64,000 nt of DNA from CAVXFL01 sp963761015 (GCA_963761015.1 CAVXFL010000024.1:16180-80179); one strand, 5' to 3'; shown: positions 1 through 9,775, counted from the first letter of the stretch. The notes: a model not told the origin generated them from the sequence alone. Program-made: numbers and translations.

Positions 1-458
1 ATCTCGTGTTCGAGGGTCCAGCCGAGAGGCAGAATGGGATAATCGCTTTGTGGAAGGACCAGATACGACCTGACCACCGACCCGAGATCCAGCGTGAAGC
101 CGCCCAGGTGCCAACGCGTGTTGCTGAAGTAGATCAGGATAACCAGTGTCGTGAACAGCCAATACAGCGGGTAAATCCGCAGGATGCGCGCTTTCAGAAA
201 CGCCGCTCCGGTGGGATACGATGGGGCACGCAGACAAATGACGTAGCCGGATACCATGAAGAAGATTTCTACACCGATGCCACCGAACCATTCGTACCAT
301 CCGAACGAATGAATAGTGTATCGGGAAAACGATTTCACCAGAAGATCCGAATGGACGAAGGCGACCTCGATCGCTGCAATCGCCCGGAGCCACTGGATGT
401 CGTTCAGCCGGCGCGATCGCGCCGTTCCGGCGCGGAATGTCGGTGCCGCGCCTGTCAT
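1..458 (-). CDS. acyltransferase 3 family protein (partial, runs off the left end)
   Basis: Membrane O-acyltransferase of the OafA/acyltransferase-3 family, expected to acetylate or otherwise acylate a surface-glycan sugar. The visible 152 residues hold the family N-terminus: LNDIQWLRAIAA, a conserved His in VAFVHSD, the loop GVEIFFMVSGYVI, then LRIYPLYWLFTT, and GWTLEHE near the edge. The start codon lies inside an ATGA overlap with the stop of the upstream glycosyltransferase (458/455), so the two are translationally coupled. The C-terminal part is outside the window. The family call is firm; the acyl donor and target sugar cannot be read from sequence. Confidence 0.88.
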   Translation of the reverse strand, partial: MTGAAPTFRAGTARSRRLNDIQWLRAIAAIEVAFVHSDLLVKSFSRYTIHSFGWYEWFGGIGVEIFFMVSGYVICLRAPSYPTGAAFLKARILRIYPLYWLFTTLVILIYFSNTRWHLGGFTLDLGSVVRSYLVLPQSDYPILPLGWTLEHE

Positions 459-1675
459 TGCAAGTAGAGCTCCCGCAACCGCTCGGTAATAGCCGACCAG
501 TCGGCTACCGATTTGGCCAAGGCGTAAGCGCCGCAGCGCTGAAGCACCCATTCCGAGCCCGCTGCCTCCGCGTCGTGCATTGCCTTGCCGACAGCCTCGG
601 CGCTCGAGGCCCAGATGCCGATTCCGGCATTCCACGCCTCGACGAGCGCACGCAAGCCGGTTCCGCGCGAGACGATCAGCGGCAGGCCGAGCAACGCGGC
701 TTCCAACGCGGCCAGCGGGATGCCCTCATAGCGCGAGGGCATGACAAAATAATCGCAGCCTCGCAGGATTGCGTCGCGCTGCAGTCCGAACAGCGGGCCC
801 GAAACCTGCACGGTAGCGGCGACTTCGAGGCGCTCGGCCAACTCCAGCAGTTCGCTCCGCGCCGGACCTGTGCCGATCATCGTCAGCCGGCCTTGGCCAC
901 CGCGCCGCCGGTAATGGGCAAACCCTCCGAGTAGAAGATCCAGGCCCTTATGGTCAATCTCGTAACGGCCGCAGTAGGCGAAGTGTGGAAAATTGTCCGA
1001 TCGGATCCTTGGCCGTAGCGGCGGCGGGGGTCCATCGAGCCGGCTCGAATACGCCCCATTGCCGATCGGCACAATTCGTGCCTTCGGTGCGACCTGCTTC
1101 AGAATCCCGTATTCCACATCCGATAGCGCCTGCACGAATATGGCGCCATCGAGCGCCATGCGCTCGAACGTCTTCAGGTAGGCGGCAGCAACGTGCCGGA
1201 CCGCACGGCCTTCCGCATCGAACAGATGCGAGTATCGGCCATGCACCGTGATGGCATAGCCGATACCTCGCCGGCGCAGCTCCCGCCCAATGTCGATCAA
1301 CAGCGGCTCACGGCCGCCGTGCAAATGAAAGACCGTTGCCGAACCGGCATCATCGGTTAGAGCGCGCAAGATGCTCCGATCCAGCCGGATTGCCCGACCG
1401 TAGATGATCAAGCAACCGGTGAGCGGGAGAATTTGCTCCCCGGTGGCGATCCCGCGTTCATCGGCCTGGATGTCGCGTGCCAGAAAGATCAGTCTTGCCT
1501 GATCGCCGGCGGCAAGCTGCTCGCGCACCAGGCAGCGGGCCGCGCTGTGCACGCCGTTGGCTTCCGTCGGATGCGGGTTGGGCTCGGTAATCACCAGATG
1601 GCGAATGTCGAGCGGCGGCCGCAGCGGCGCGCTCACCGCGGCGATCGCCGGGTCAGGCAACACGGCGGCGCTCAT
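455..1675 (-). CDS. GT4-type glycosyltransferase
   Basis: Cytoplasmic retaining glycosyltransferase (GT-B fold, GT4 clan), about 406 residues, the usual length. The C-terminal nucleotide-sugar-binding half is clear: CGRYEIDHKGLDLLL, IGTGPARSELLELA, then MPSRYEGIPLAALEA with the conserved E-x7-E arrangement, and GTGLRALVE. The N-terminal acceptor half has a TEPNPHPTEANGV stretch typical of GT4 enzymes. It overlaps the end of the upstream flippase gene by 23 bases and the start of the acyltransferase by 4, so it belongs to one leftward operon. It probably adds one sugar to the repeat unit; donor and linkage are unknown. Confidence 0.85.
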   Translation of the reverse strand: MSAAVLPDPAIAAVSAPLRPPLDIRHLVITEPNPHPTEANGVHSAARCLVREQLAAGDQARLIFLARDIQADERGIATGEQILPLTGCLIIYGRAIRLDRSILRALTDDAGSATVFHLHGGREPLLIDIGRELRRRGIGYAITVHGRYSHLFDAEGRAVRHVAAAYLKTFERMALDGAIFVQALSDVEYGILKQVAPKARIVPIGNGAYSSRLDGPPPPLRPRIRSDNFPHFAYCGRYEIDHKGLDLLLGGFAHYRRRGGQGRLTMIGTGPARSELLELAERLEVAATVQVSGPLFGLQRDAILRGCDYFVMPSRYEGIPLAALEAALLGLPLIVSRGTGLRALVEAWNAGIGIWASSAEAVGKAMHDAEAAGSEWVLQRCGAYALAKSVADWSAITERLRELYLQ

Positions 1676-2899
1676 GTCCCGTGACCTCGGCCAGAATTCG
1701 TTCGGACGTGACGGCGCGTACCACGTTGGCCGCGGTTATGGCCGCGGCGCTGCCCACGACGCCGAACATCGCGGTCAGGGGAATGCCGATGGCAACCGCG
1801 ATGCCGAGGCCATGCAGATTGACCTTCAGCGCCAGCCGGCTCTGTTCGATCCCGTGAAAGAACGCGCAGACCACGTCCGCGACGTAGCCGATCAGCGCGC
1901 CCATGGCCATGATGCGCACCGCCAGCGACAGCCCGCCATACGGTGAGTCCGGTCCATAGAAAATGCGCAGCGCGATGGATGGGGCGCCGAGCAATGCGGC
2001 GTAGTAGGCGAAGACCGGCAGTCCGCCGAGCAGGGCGAAGCTCCGGGATGTACGCCAAGCATGGCCGTTGCCGTTGGCGAGCCGGCTGCGCGCGGCGGCC
2101 TGCGGGATGATATTGCACAACCCGAGCACGATGGGGTTGGTCGCTTGCATCACGTTGAACGCCGCCTGGAACCCGGCGGCAAGCGCGGTTCCCCCCGTCG
2201 CAACCAGCGTCCAGGGGAAGATTTGCAATCGCAGCGCCGAAAGCAAATTGCTGCCGAGCGAGCCCGAGCCGATGCGCCAGAATTCCGCCGCAATGCGCCG
2301 GACGTCGCGCAGCCGATTCGCCGTAATGGAAATTTGCGTCGCCTGAACGACGGCGGCGAGGCCGGACGTCCCGGCCATCACCAGGATCGCCTTCAGCAAG
2401 TCGAGATTGCCGGTCACGAGCAGGCCGACCAGTCCCGCCGCCTGTCCAAGATAACTTATCACATCGCCGGGAATCGCCGCTGCGTGCCGCATCTCGGCCA
2501 ACAGCGCGCGGCGCAGGAACTCCTGTGCTTGCCACAGCAGGAACCAGAGCAACACCGGAGCGATCAGCCGGCCTTCGCCGAGCAAACCCAGCGTTAGCAC
2601 AAAGGCAGCGCTCAGCGGTACACACAGCGCAAGCAGCAGGATGATCCCCGCGCCCAGCAAGCCGGCGCATTCCGCTTCCTCCCCGATGGTCCGGCGAACC
2701 GATAGCGGATAGTAACAGGAGCGAACCCAACACGACCTGCAGCCCGTACGCGAGCCACAGGACGAGACCGAATGTCCCGTACCTCGGCGGGCGCCAGCAC
2801 GCGGGCAAGAATCAGGTTCACTCCGAAGGTGCCGACACTGACGATCCCCTGATCGAACAATGTCCACCATGTCTCGTAAATCCGCCGCTTGGACCACAT
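1653..2899 (-). pseudogene. polysaccharide flippase (Wzx/MATE-like), frameshifted
   Basis: Multi-spanning membrane protein of the polysaccharide flippase superfamily, which would move lipid-linked repeat units across the inner membrane. Reading starts at MWSKRRIYETWW and runs LFDQGIVSVGTFGVNLILARVLAP, typical of the first helix. The frame is broken near 2795, just before YGTFGLVLWLAYGL, and again near 2718, before RRTIGEEAECAGLL. Each break can be repaired by removing one base, which restores about 414 residues. The rest is uninterrupted to the stop, with alternating hydrophobic helices. Either two sequencing insertions or a recent pseudogene; no nonsense change supports long decay. Confidence 0.75.
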
Positions 2900-2915
2900 T
2901 GACCAAACTTCTTCT

Positions 2916-4067
2916 CTAGGCCGCCACTTTAGGCCGGGCTGCCGCGGCCTCGACGGCCCACGCTTCCTGCGAACCTCCATAGCTCCATTGCAAATAGGCC
3001 CGTGTGGCCACCATTCCCGATTCGAAATCGAACCGCGGTCGATATCCCAGCAGCCGCCTTGCCTTGTGGCTATCGACGGACGCCATCGCAGTGTAGAGTC
3101 TTAGTTGCTGTGGGTTCGGCAAATATACTTTGCCCAGCTCACGTTCGCCCGAGCCGAAATAGAGCCGGGTAACGGTATCGTATAGCGGCTTCGGCATCGC
3201 ATCCAACCCGGCCTGCAACAGATTCCGGATCGCACCCGAACGAACGGCAATCTGAATGATCTTCTTGGGATTCCGCACGATGAGCTTAACGTCGTGCATC
3301 AACCCGCTATTCTCTCGCGCGATGTCGTGCGCCGGCCTGTACTCGGGCGCCTTGGTTCCGAGCGACTGCGCAATCCGTTCAAAGAACGTCGCCCACGTCA
3401 CTTCCTTCGGACCGGAGACGAGGAACCGCTCGCCGATGGCTTCCGCGCGCTGCGAGGCCAGCAGCATGGCGTCCACGACGTCGTCCACATAGACCGCGTT
3501 GCATAGACCTTCGCCGCGATCCGGCAGTACGATCGTGCCGAACAGCAGCATTTCCGCGGGCCCGATCGTCCAAGGTTTGGAGAACGGGCCATAGACGATC
3601 GTCGGCTGCAGAATCGTCCCCCGGAGTCCACGTTCCCGCGCAGCCTCCAGAATGGCCTGCTCGATTTCGAGCTTCGTTCGCGTGTACGCCCACGAACGAT
3701 CGCCCGAGGGAGTTTCCTCGGTAAGCGGCCCGTCCGGCAGCGGCTCGTACACCGAAACGGTACTGAGATAGACGAAGCGTTTGACCTTGTGCTCCACGCA
3801 GGCCTCGATGAGGCTGGCCACGTCCTGTTTGTTGCGGCGATGCGAGCGGAAGTCGTACGCACAATGGAACACCAAGTCGGCGCCGCGCACGGCATCGCTG
3901 ACCGCCCGGCTGTTTGCGAAATCCACGCGACGAATTTCGACCGGCAGGCGGGCGAGCCGGGTTGCCGAGCCGAAGTTGCGGATCAGGCAGCATATCTTCG
4001 CGCCCTGCGCCAGCAGGCGCTCGACCAGCCGGCCGCCGACGAAACCCGTCGCTCCCGTTATGACCAC
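2916..4067 (-). CDS. NAD(P)-dependent epimerase/dehydratase (extended SDR)
   Basis: Extended short-chain dehydrogenase acting on a nucleotide sugar or related alcohol. The Rossmann glycine motif GATGFVGG begins at residue 5. VYLSTVSVYEP supplies the catalytic Ser region and YTRTK the Tyr-x3-Lys pair. The 383-residue length and the 3-beta-HSD-like C-terminus leave the substrate open. The start is a GTG at 4067, right before the Rossmann strand. About 15 more codons upstream stay open but lack a good ATG, so a slightly longer protein is possible. It lies 34 bases after the oxidoreductase gene and 16 before the flippase, inside the glycan operon. Confidence 0.8.
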   Translation of the reverse strand: MVITGATGFVGGRLVERLLAQGAKICCLIRNFGSATRLARLPVEIRRVDFANSRAVSDAVRGADLVFHCAYDFRSHRRNKQDVASLIEACVEHKVKRFVYLSTVSVYEPLPDGPLTEETPSGDRSWAYTRTKLEIEQAILEAARERGLRGTILQPTIVYGPFSKPWTIGPAEMLLFGTIVLPDRGEGLCNAVYVDDVVDAMLLASQRAEAIGERFLVSGPKEVTWATFFERIAQSLGTKAPEYRPAHDIARENSGLMHDVKLIVRNPKKIIQIAVRSGAIRNLLQAGLDAMPKPLYDTVTRLYFGSGERELGKVYLPNPQQLRLYTAMASVDSHKARRLLGYRPRFDFESGMVATRAYLQWSYGGSQEAWAVEAAAARPKVAA

Positions 4068-4101
4068 GCGGCTGCCGGCGGGAAGCGGCGGAACGTACTC
4101 G

Positions 4102-5130
4102 CTATCCGCATTGTCGGCCTCCCAGCTCAGTACCGAGCGGCCGGCGCATCGCGTAGCAGCGCTCGATGAAGGCCACCGACCGGCTGGCCTCGGCGCCGGT
4201 TACCCCGGGCCGTTCGCCTCGTTCCAGGCTTGCCTTGAAATCGGCAAGTTCCGCCGAAAACAGTTCCGGAAAGCGCTGCTCGCCGAGTGTGGCAAAACCC
4301 ATCTCGTTCCAGACAAAGTTCCGCACGTTTGACGAGCAGTCGGTGACCTGGTTGCGATAAAGATGCACCTCGACGAAGCCGCTGGTGCCCTGGATACGAC
4401 AGGTATTTGGAAGATTCCGGCTGCGGCTCAACTCAATGCGGCCACGCCCGCCCAATTCCAACTCGCAGTGGATGAGGCAGTCGGCTTCGACACCGCTGGC
4501 GCTGTCATCCTGGTACGCCACCGGAGCAAGTTCACCGAACCACCAGAGCAGCAGGTCGATCGTGTGTGGGCCGGTATCCATCAGCACGCCGCCGCAAGCA
4601 GCGTCGCGCCGCAGCAGCGCATCGGTGCTGGTAGCCCAATTGAATACAAACCCTTCGCGCGCATGGATCGCGCGGATTTCGCCGAGAACACCCGATTCGA
4701 TCAGCGCCTTGGTCCAGCGCGCGACGTGCAGATATCGGCGCAGCAGTCCGACGGACACGATCGCCCCGGTCTGCTGTGCGGCCTGCAAGGTTTCTCGGCA
4801 CTCGGCGAGCGTTCCCGCGAGCGGCTTTTCCATGAACATATGCTTGCCCAATGTAGCCAGGCCGACGCCGATCGGGCCGTGCAGCGCGTGCGGCACGGCA
4901 ACGATCGCCGCATCGAAGGCGTCGCTGACGTCTGGCCAGTGTTCGACGCCAGTCGCGCGGCGGCCCGGGCGGCCCAGCATGCGTGCGCACTGCTCGCGGT
5001 TGGCGGCCGACGGATCGACCAGTACGTCCGGCAGCCAGCGCAACCTCTTGAGCGCCGGCAGCAGGTGATGCTGAGCTACGGCACCGCAGCCAATGATCGC
5101 CAAACGCGGCGAGCTTTGCATTCCCATCAA
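4102..5130 (-). CDS. Gfo/Idh/MocA family oxidoreductase
   Basis: NAD(P)-dependent sugar oxidoreductase, 342 residues, normal length. The N-terminal Rossmann fold has IIGCGAVAQHHLLPAL. The diagnostic EKP signature is in MFMEKPLAGT. The C-terminal domain has GGVLMDTGPHTIDLLLWWFG, where the Asp/His pair acts in catalysis in this family. Members in glycan clusters usually oxidise or reduce C3 or C6 of a UDP- or GDP-sugar, often before transamination; no aminotransferase is visible here, so the product is unknown. It is transcribed with its neighbours, 20 bases after the upstream glycosyltransferase. Confidence 0.85.
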   Translation of the reverse strand: MMGMQSSPRLAIIGCGAVAQHHLLPALKRLRWLPDVLVDPSAANREQCARMLGRPGRRATGVEHWPDVSDAFDAAIVAVPHALHGPIGVGLATLGKHMFMEKPLAGTLAECRETLQAAQQTGAIVSVGLLRRYLHVARWTKALIESGVLGEIRAIHAREGFVFNWATSTDALLRRDAACGGVLMDTGPHTIDLLLWWFGELAPVAYQDDSASGVEADCLIHCELELGGRGRIELSRSRNLPNTCRIQGTSGFVEVHLYRNQVTDCSSNVRNFVWNEMGFATLGEQRFPELFSAELADFKASLERGERPGVTGAEASRSVAFIERCYAMRRPLGTELGGRQCG

Positions 5131-5150
5131 TTCGCCCTTCGCTTACGAAT

Positions 5151-6359
5151 TTATGCGGCCCGCGGCACGGAGACCGAACAGGCTGTTCCGAGGATCTGCC
5201 GGTACGCCTCGTTTGCGCACCAGGCCGCGGCATCCCAGGTGAACCGGGCAGCTCGCGCGCGCGCCTTCTCGCGCATGGCGACTAGCCGAAGCGGATCGCC
5301 GGCCAAGCGTTCGATCGCCGCCCTGAGCGCCTGCGGATTTCCGGGCGGCACCAATTCGCCGCAACCAGCATCAATCTGGTGCGGTATCCCGCCGACGTTG
5401 GAGGCGAGCACAGGGACTCCGTGCGCCATCGCCTCCAGGACGACGAGCGGAAATGTGTCCGCGCGGGTCGGGAACACGAACAGATCCGACCGCCCGAACA
5501 ACGCGTCGATCTCCCGAGCGGTCAGGCGGCCCGTGACAACGATGCGCTGTCCCGGTCGCGCTCGCCCCACGTAGTCCCCGTAGGGGATATCCGGCCGCGT
5601 TTCCCCGCCGACGATCAGCGTGAACGGTATCTCCAGCGAGGCAAACGCCTCGAGCAGGACCGGGACACCCTTATTCGGCGTATGGTTGCCGAGGAACATG
5701 CAGGTAATGCCCGGCGCCTCGGGCCGCGCCGGAATTGCGAAGCGTTCGCATACCAGGGCATCTTGCGCGGGGTCGCCCTGCTCCGGCGGGTCCACCCCGT
5801 TCGGCACGATGACCACATCTCCGGAAAAGCCAAGCTGCCGCACAATCGGCACGTCCGCAGGAGAAAGCGCGAAGATCGCTGCCGCGCCTCGCACCGCCTG
5901 CGCGACCGGCTTCGCCACGCAGGCGCGCCACACCAGCCTGCGCGCGAAACCAAACCCATAGACCGCCTCGCCGTTGGCGACTTCGTTGAAGCCGTGCGTC
6001 GAGATGACATAGGGCACCCCGGCCGCGCGACAGGCGGCGGCGACCCGCGCCATTTCCAGGCCCGGCATTGGGTTGTGGAGATGAACGAGCTGATAGCCAC
6101 CGAGACGGACCAGTGCCGGAATGTCCGAGCGATAGAACAAACTGCGATACCGCAACGGCGCACAACGCCCTCCCGCCCGCAGCCGCACCTGCACGGCCGC
6201 GCGCCTCGCGCTGCCGGACGCGGCCAACATGCTCGGCCCCATGCTGGCGATGGTGATGTCGCAATGGCCGACCAGGGCTTCGGACAGGCGCTCGCCGGCG
6301 CGCGCGCCGCCGCTGGCCGACAGGTGCGGCGGGATAATGATGGCGCCAAGAATTTTCAT
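5151..6359 (-). CDS. GT4-type glycosyltransferase
   Basis: Second GT-B/GT4 glycosyltransferase of the cluster, about 402 residues. The chosen start gives MKILGAIIIPPHLSASGGA, a typical GT4 N-terminus with the glycine-rich acceptor loop, and sits in an ATGA overlap with the stop of the next epimerase gene. A longer in-frame ATG at 6446 would overlap that gene by 91 bases and is unlikely. C-terminal signatures: FLGNHTPNKGVPVLLEAF, FVFPTRADTFPLVVLEAMA (E-x7-E) and NVGGIPHQI. Likely a cytoplasmic sugar transferase of the repeat-unit pathway. Confidence 0.86.
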   Translation of the reverse strand: MKILGAIIIPPHLSASGGARAGERLSEALVGHCDITIASMGPSMLAASGSARRAAVQVRLRAGGRCAPLRYRSLFYRSDIPALVRLGGYQLVHLHNPMPGLEMARVAAACRAAGVPYVISTHGFNEVANGEAVYGFGFARRLVWRACVAKPVAQAVRGAAAIFALSPADVPIVRQLGFSGDVVIVPNGVDPPEQGDPAQDALVCERFAIPARPEAPGITCMFLGNHTPNKGVPVLLEAFASLEIPFTLIVGGETRPDIPYGDYVGRARPGQRIVVTGRLTAREIDALFGRSDLFVFPTRADTFPLVVLEAMAHGVPVLASNVGGIPHQIDAGCGELVPPGNPQALRAAIERLAGDPLRLVAMREKARARAARFTWDAAAWCANEAYRQILGTACSVSVPRAA

Positions 6360-7315
6360 TGATACCTCGCGACCAAGCCCGCGGCGAGGTTCGGCTCGCG
6401 CCAGAGATCGCGTAGCGCCGCATCGATCGGCCAGCTCGGCCGCCACCCGAACAGGCTGCGCATCCGCGCAATGTCCGCGGCGAGATAGGGTCGGTCGACC
6501 GCGCGGACCCGCTCGGACGATTGGCGGACCGCGAAGTTGATTCCGGAAACCCGCCGCAACTTGGCTATCACCTCGCCCACCGAATAAGCGCGTGATGTCC
6601 CGAGATTGACCGAAATCGACTCGCCCGCGTTGACCGAATTGCCGAGTGCCGCCGCGACAAATCCGCCCGCTGCGTCGCGCACATGGATGTAATCGCGCTT
6701 CGGCTCCAGGTTGCCGATTTCGATCACGTTCCGTCCGGCCTTGAGCTGCGCGACCAGTTCCGGGATCAGATGCGGGTTTGTCTCACCTGGGCCGATCACG
6801 TTGAACAACCGCACGATCACGCCCGCGAGCGACCGCTGCCTCCCGAGCGCCTCGACGTAGTGTTCGCCGTGCAATTTGCTGTAGCCGTAGATGTCACTCG
6901 GTCCCACTTCCGACACATCCTCGGAATGCGGGTGCCGGTCCGGCTTGTAAACCGCGCCGCTGCTGGCGAACACGAAGCGTGCGCCTTCCGGGCAGCGGGT
7001 CAGCAGGTTCAGAGTCCCGACAACGTTCGTGCTTACGGCAAGAATTGGGTCCCTTTCGCATTCGGGAATATAGTGGCACGCCGCGAGATGAATGACGATT
7101 TCCGGTTGCAGGTCGCGCATCAGCGCATCGACGGCAGGCAGGTCTCTGATGTCGATTTCCTCGAGGCGGAGTTGCTTCCGCTCGGTCCTCTCGAATGCCC
7201 ACGGGCCGTGGCGCAGCACGTCGGCGACGCAAACCGCGTGCTTGCGAGCCAGCATGCGCGTGACGTATCGGCCGACATAGCCGTTGCCACCGGTAACAAG
7301 GATTTGCGCCGTCAT
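6356..7315 (-). CDS. NAD-dependent sugar epimerase (GalE-like extended SDR)
   Basis: Nucleotide-sugar epimerase/dehydratase of 319 residues. The start MTAQILVTGGNGYVG places the Rossmann motif GGNGYVGR at residue 8; an upstream GTG-type extension would overlap the 3' end of the kinase gene. HLAACHYIPECERDP matches GalE-type enzymes, the catalytic region is FASSGAVY and the active pair is in YGYSKLHGE (Tyr-x3-Lys). Later RDYIHVRDAA and NLGTSRAYSVGEV are standard for UDP-glucose 4-epimerase relatives. It likely supplies an epimerised UDP-sugar to the local transferases; exact stereochemistry cannot be told. Confidence 0.83.
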   Translation of the reverse strand: MTAQILVTGGNGYVGRYVTRMLARKHAVCVADVLRHGPWAFERTERKQLRLEEIDIRDLPAVDALMRDLQPEIVIHLAACHYIPECERDPILAVSTNVVGTLNLLTRCPEGARFVFASSGAVYKPDRHPHSEDVSEVGPSDIYGYSKLHGEHYVEALGRQRSLAGVIVRLFNVIGPGETNPHLIPELVAQLKAGRNVIEIGNLEPKRDYIHVRDAAGGFVAAALGNSVNAGESISVNLGTSRAYSVGEVIAKLRRVSGINFAVRQSSERVRAVDRPYLAADIARMRSLFGWRPSWPIDAALRDLWREPNLAAGLVARYQ

Positions 7316-7319
7316 CTGA

Positions 7320-9521
7320 CTAGGCTGCCATCCAACTGGAGTTGCGCCGGAAGTCCCGAGGCGGAAGGTCGTTCGCCCGGTTGCAGAGCCCATCGTCCGA
7401 ATCCGCGACCTTCCGGTACTTCGATAGGTTAACTCGGGTGAGCACGAGGGCATCGACTGCCATTGACTGCTCTCGCAGCCGGTTCAGCGCCGCCATGACG
7501 ACACGCCGCTTGGTTGCGTTCCAGCGTGCGACATGCACCACGCTATCCGCCATATGGCCGAGGACGAAGGCGTCGGCCGAGCACAAAACCGGCGGCGCTT
7601 CGGCGATCAGCACGTCGCAATGCCGGCGCGCCTCGGCGACGAACCGCTCGAAGCTGGTGAAGACGAACGGGTCGAGCACGTGCGTGGTGGAGCCGCGGCG
7701 AATCACCGCGAGCGAACGCCGTCCGGAAATAATGTACTCGAGCGACTGGGCCGGCGTTGGCTCCGTCCCGCTGCCGCCACGTTGAGGCGTGAGATCCAGC
7801 ACGATGACCCGCTGTCCCGCGGCAACCAGCGCCCGTGCCAGAGCCATCGCGAGCGCCGATTTGCCCTCGCCCTGAACCGATGACGTAATCAGAATGACCC
7901 GGCACTCCTTGGCCGCCCGGATCAGCCCAAGACCCGCGCCCACCGAACGGATCGCCTCGTCGAATACCCGCTGCGGCCGGCCGCTTTTGCCGGCCTCGAG
8001 CGCCGCCATCGCGGAGCGGGACAGTTCCGGCACCAATCCCAGGCAGCGAAGTCCAGTTACGGCGCTAGTTTGCGCGCCCGTGCGGAACCCGGAATCGACG
8101 CGTTCCAGCAGCACCGCGCCGGCGGTCCCCGCGGCGGCGCCGAACACTAGCGCCACCGCGATCATCAGCAGCGGTTTGGGCGAGGAAGGAAACTGCGGCG
8201 GCTCCGCAGGGATCGCGACCGACGCCATGACGGGCTTGAGTTGCTGCAAGCTGAGTGCCTGCTCGTAGCTGTGCGTCAACGCCTTCAACCGGTCGCGGGC
8301 CATATCGGCAGTAGCTTGCAAATCCCGCAGTTCCGATTCTGCGTACGCCGACGCCACCATTTCGTGCTGCATGTCTGCCAACCGAGCCCGCAAGTCGGCC
8401 TCGTTGCGCCTGGCCGCCGCAACGTCGGCTTCCACAACCTGGACGGCACGCTCGAGCTCGAGCTCGATCTGCCGGTCGATATCGGCGAGCCCCTCTCTGG
8501 CGCGGATCAGGTCCGGAAACTTCTCGCCGAACTTGGCGGAAAGATCGCCCACTTGCCGGCGCGCGCTTGCCGCGTTCTCGATCAGCCGTTGCAGCTGCGG
8601 TGATCCCTGAATGTCGCTGGCCGAGGGCACGCCGCCGTCCGCGACGATCTTGCGCACGCGCGCGAGCCGGTTTTCTTGATTGATGCGCGCCAGGCTGGCG
8701 GCGCTGACCTGGGCCGCAAGTTCGCGCAACTGCTGTTGTCTGACCCCCTCGCCCCCAGGACCGGTGCTGACCAGGCCGGTGCTGGCGCGGAACGATGAAA
8801 TTGCCGATTCCGCTTGGCGTATCTGCTCCTTGGTCGCACGAATTTGCCCAGCCAGCCAATTGCCGTTGGCAACCGCCGCGTCAAAATTCGCCGCGATTCG
8901 ATATTCGATATAGGCGTCGGCGAATCCGTTCGCGACACGGGCGGCTCTTGCCGGATCATCTGCGGTGAATCCGACGCTTATAAGATAGGAGTGGCTGTCG
9001 TTTTCGACAGTTAATCCGCTGAGGAGCTGGCTCGCTGCAGTTTCGGCCGCTGACACGGGGACCGTTTCGCGCCGCGGTGCGATGCGGTCGATAACTCCGT
9101 TGCCCCAGTTCAACGCACCGGACAACCAGCCAGGAACCGGATGTCTCGCCGCGCGCTCGGGCTTGGCGATCCCGAGCTTGGCGACGACACGACGCGCCAT
9201 CATGGGCGAGCGCAAAATCCGCACTTCTCCTTGCACCAGCGCGGAGGCATCGAGCGATACGCTGTTCATTTCATCCGGCCGCGCGGGATTTGGGCGGCCG
9301 GACAGATCGAGCTGCACGACGGCGTGAGAGGTGTACTTCGGCTTCATGACCGAGAGCAGCGCCACGCCCATGCCAAGCACCAGAACCGCCGAAACCGCCA
9401 CCAGGCCGCGCCGCCGGCGGAGTCCCAGGAGAACTTCTCGGGCAAGCCCCTGGTGAAACTCTCGCGCGCGGATCGCTTCCAGGCGTGGCTCGCTTTGGCT
9501 TTCAAATAGCAGACGGTCCAT
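7320..9521 (-). CDS. Wzz/Wzc-like polysaccharide co-polymerase with degenerate tyrosine-kinase domain
   Basis: Inner-membrane chain-length/export protein of about 733 residues. Start chosen at MDRLLFESQ, followed by a first membrane helix (VAVSAVLVLGMGVALLSV), a long periplasmic coiled-coil region, and a second helix (LLMIAVALVFGAAAGTAGAV). The cytosolic C-terminus has a Walker A-like SSVQGEGKSALA at about residue 548, a weak Walker A' VIVLDLTPQ and a Walker B-like CDVLIAEAPP. The nucleotide domain is shorter than in classical BY-kinases and the C-terminal tail has no tyrosine cluster, so autophosphorylation is doubtful. First gene of the leftward unit; 4 bases to the next gene. Confidence 0.82.
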   Translation of the reverse strand: MDRLLFESQSEPRLEAIRAREFHQGLAREVLLGLRRRRGLVAVSAVLVLGMGVALLSVMKPKYTSHAVVQLDLSGRPNPARPDEMNSVSLDASALVQGEVRILRSPMMARRVVAKLGIAKPERAARHPVPGWLSGALNWGNGVIDRIAPRRETVPVSAAETAASQLLSGLTVENDSHSYLISVGFTADDPARAARVANGFADAYIEYRIAANFDAAVANGNWLAGQIRATKEQIRQAESAISSFRASTGLVSTGPGGEGVRQQQLRELAAQVSAASLARINQENRLARVRKIVADGGVPSASDIQGSPQLQRLIENAASARRQVGDLSAKFGEKFPDLIRAREGLADIDRQIELELERAVQVVEADVAAARRNEADLRARLADMQHEMVASAYAESELRDLQATADMARDRLKALTHSYEQALSLQQLKPVMASVAIPAEPPQFPSSPKPLLMIAVALVFGAAAGTAGAVLLERVDSGFRTGAQTSAVTGLRCLGLVPELSRSAMAALEAGKSGRPQRVFDEAIRSVGAGLGLIRAAKECRVILITSSVQGEGKSALAMALARALVAAGQRVIVLDLTPQRGGSGTEPTPAQSLEYIISGRRSLAVIRRGSTTHVLDPFVFTSFERFVAEARRHCDVLIAEAPPVLCSADAFVLGHMADSVVHVARWNATKRRVVMAALNRLREQSMAVDALVLTRVNLSKYRKVADSDDGLCNRANDLPPRDFRRNSSWMAA

Positions 9522-9775
9522 GGACCCGATGATTCCCGTGTCGAATTCGTCGCGCCACGCCGGCGCCGCTCGCAAAATTTGCGCGTGAGGTGACGAAACT
9601 CGAAGGGGAATTAGTGGGTAGCCCCGTTCCGATCGGGCGAGGCGATTACCCCGGATGGGCATTCGCCAGCGCGGCACGGCACGCTTGGCCGGCACTTCGC
9701 GTAGCTTGCCCGTATTGCCGACGGGCAACGCCGACCTCACTAGGGACAGGCGGCCAAATTTGGGCGAGGGGAGCA
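9522..9775. promoter_or_regulatory. divergent intergenic region between the two glycan transcription units
   Basis: This 254-base gap separates the outward-facing starts of the co-polymerase gene (leftward) and the WecG-type gene (rightward), so it must hold promoters for both units. Long open frames enter it from either side but have no family similarity. A purine-rich GAGGGGA just before 9776 is a good ribosome site for the rightward gene. No clear -35/-10 pair or operator stands out. Confidence 0.4.

Noticed and set aside
6..467. Rightward 153-codon open frame at the left edge
   Set aside because: It is the complement of the acyltransferase-3 gene, whose family motifs are clear on the minus strand.
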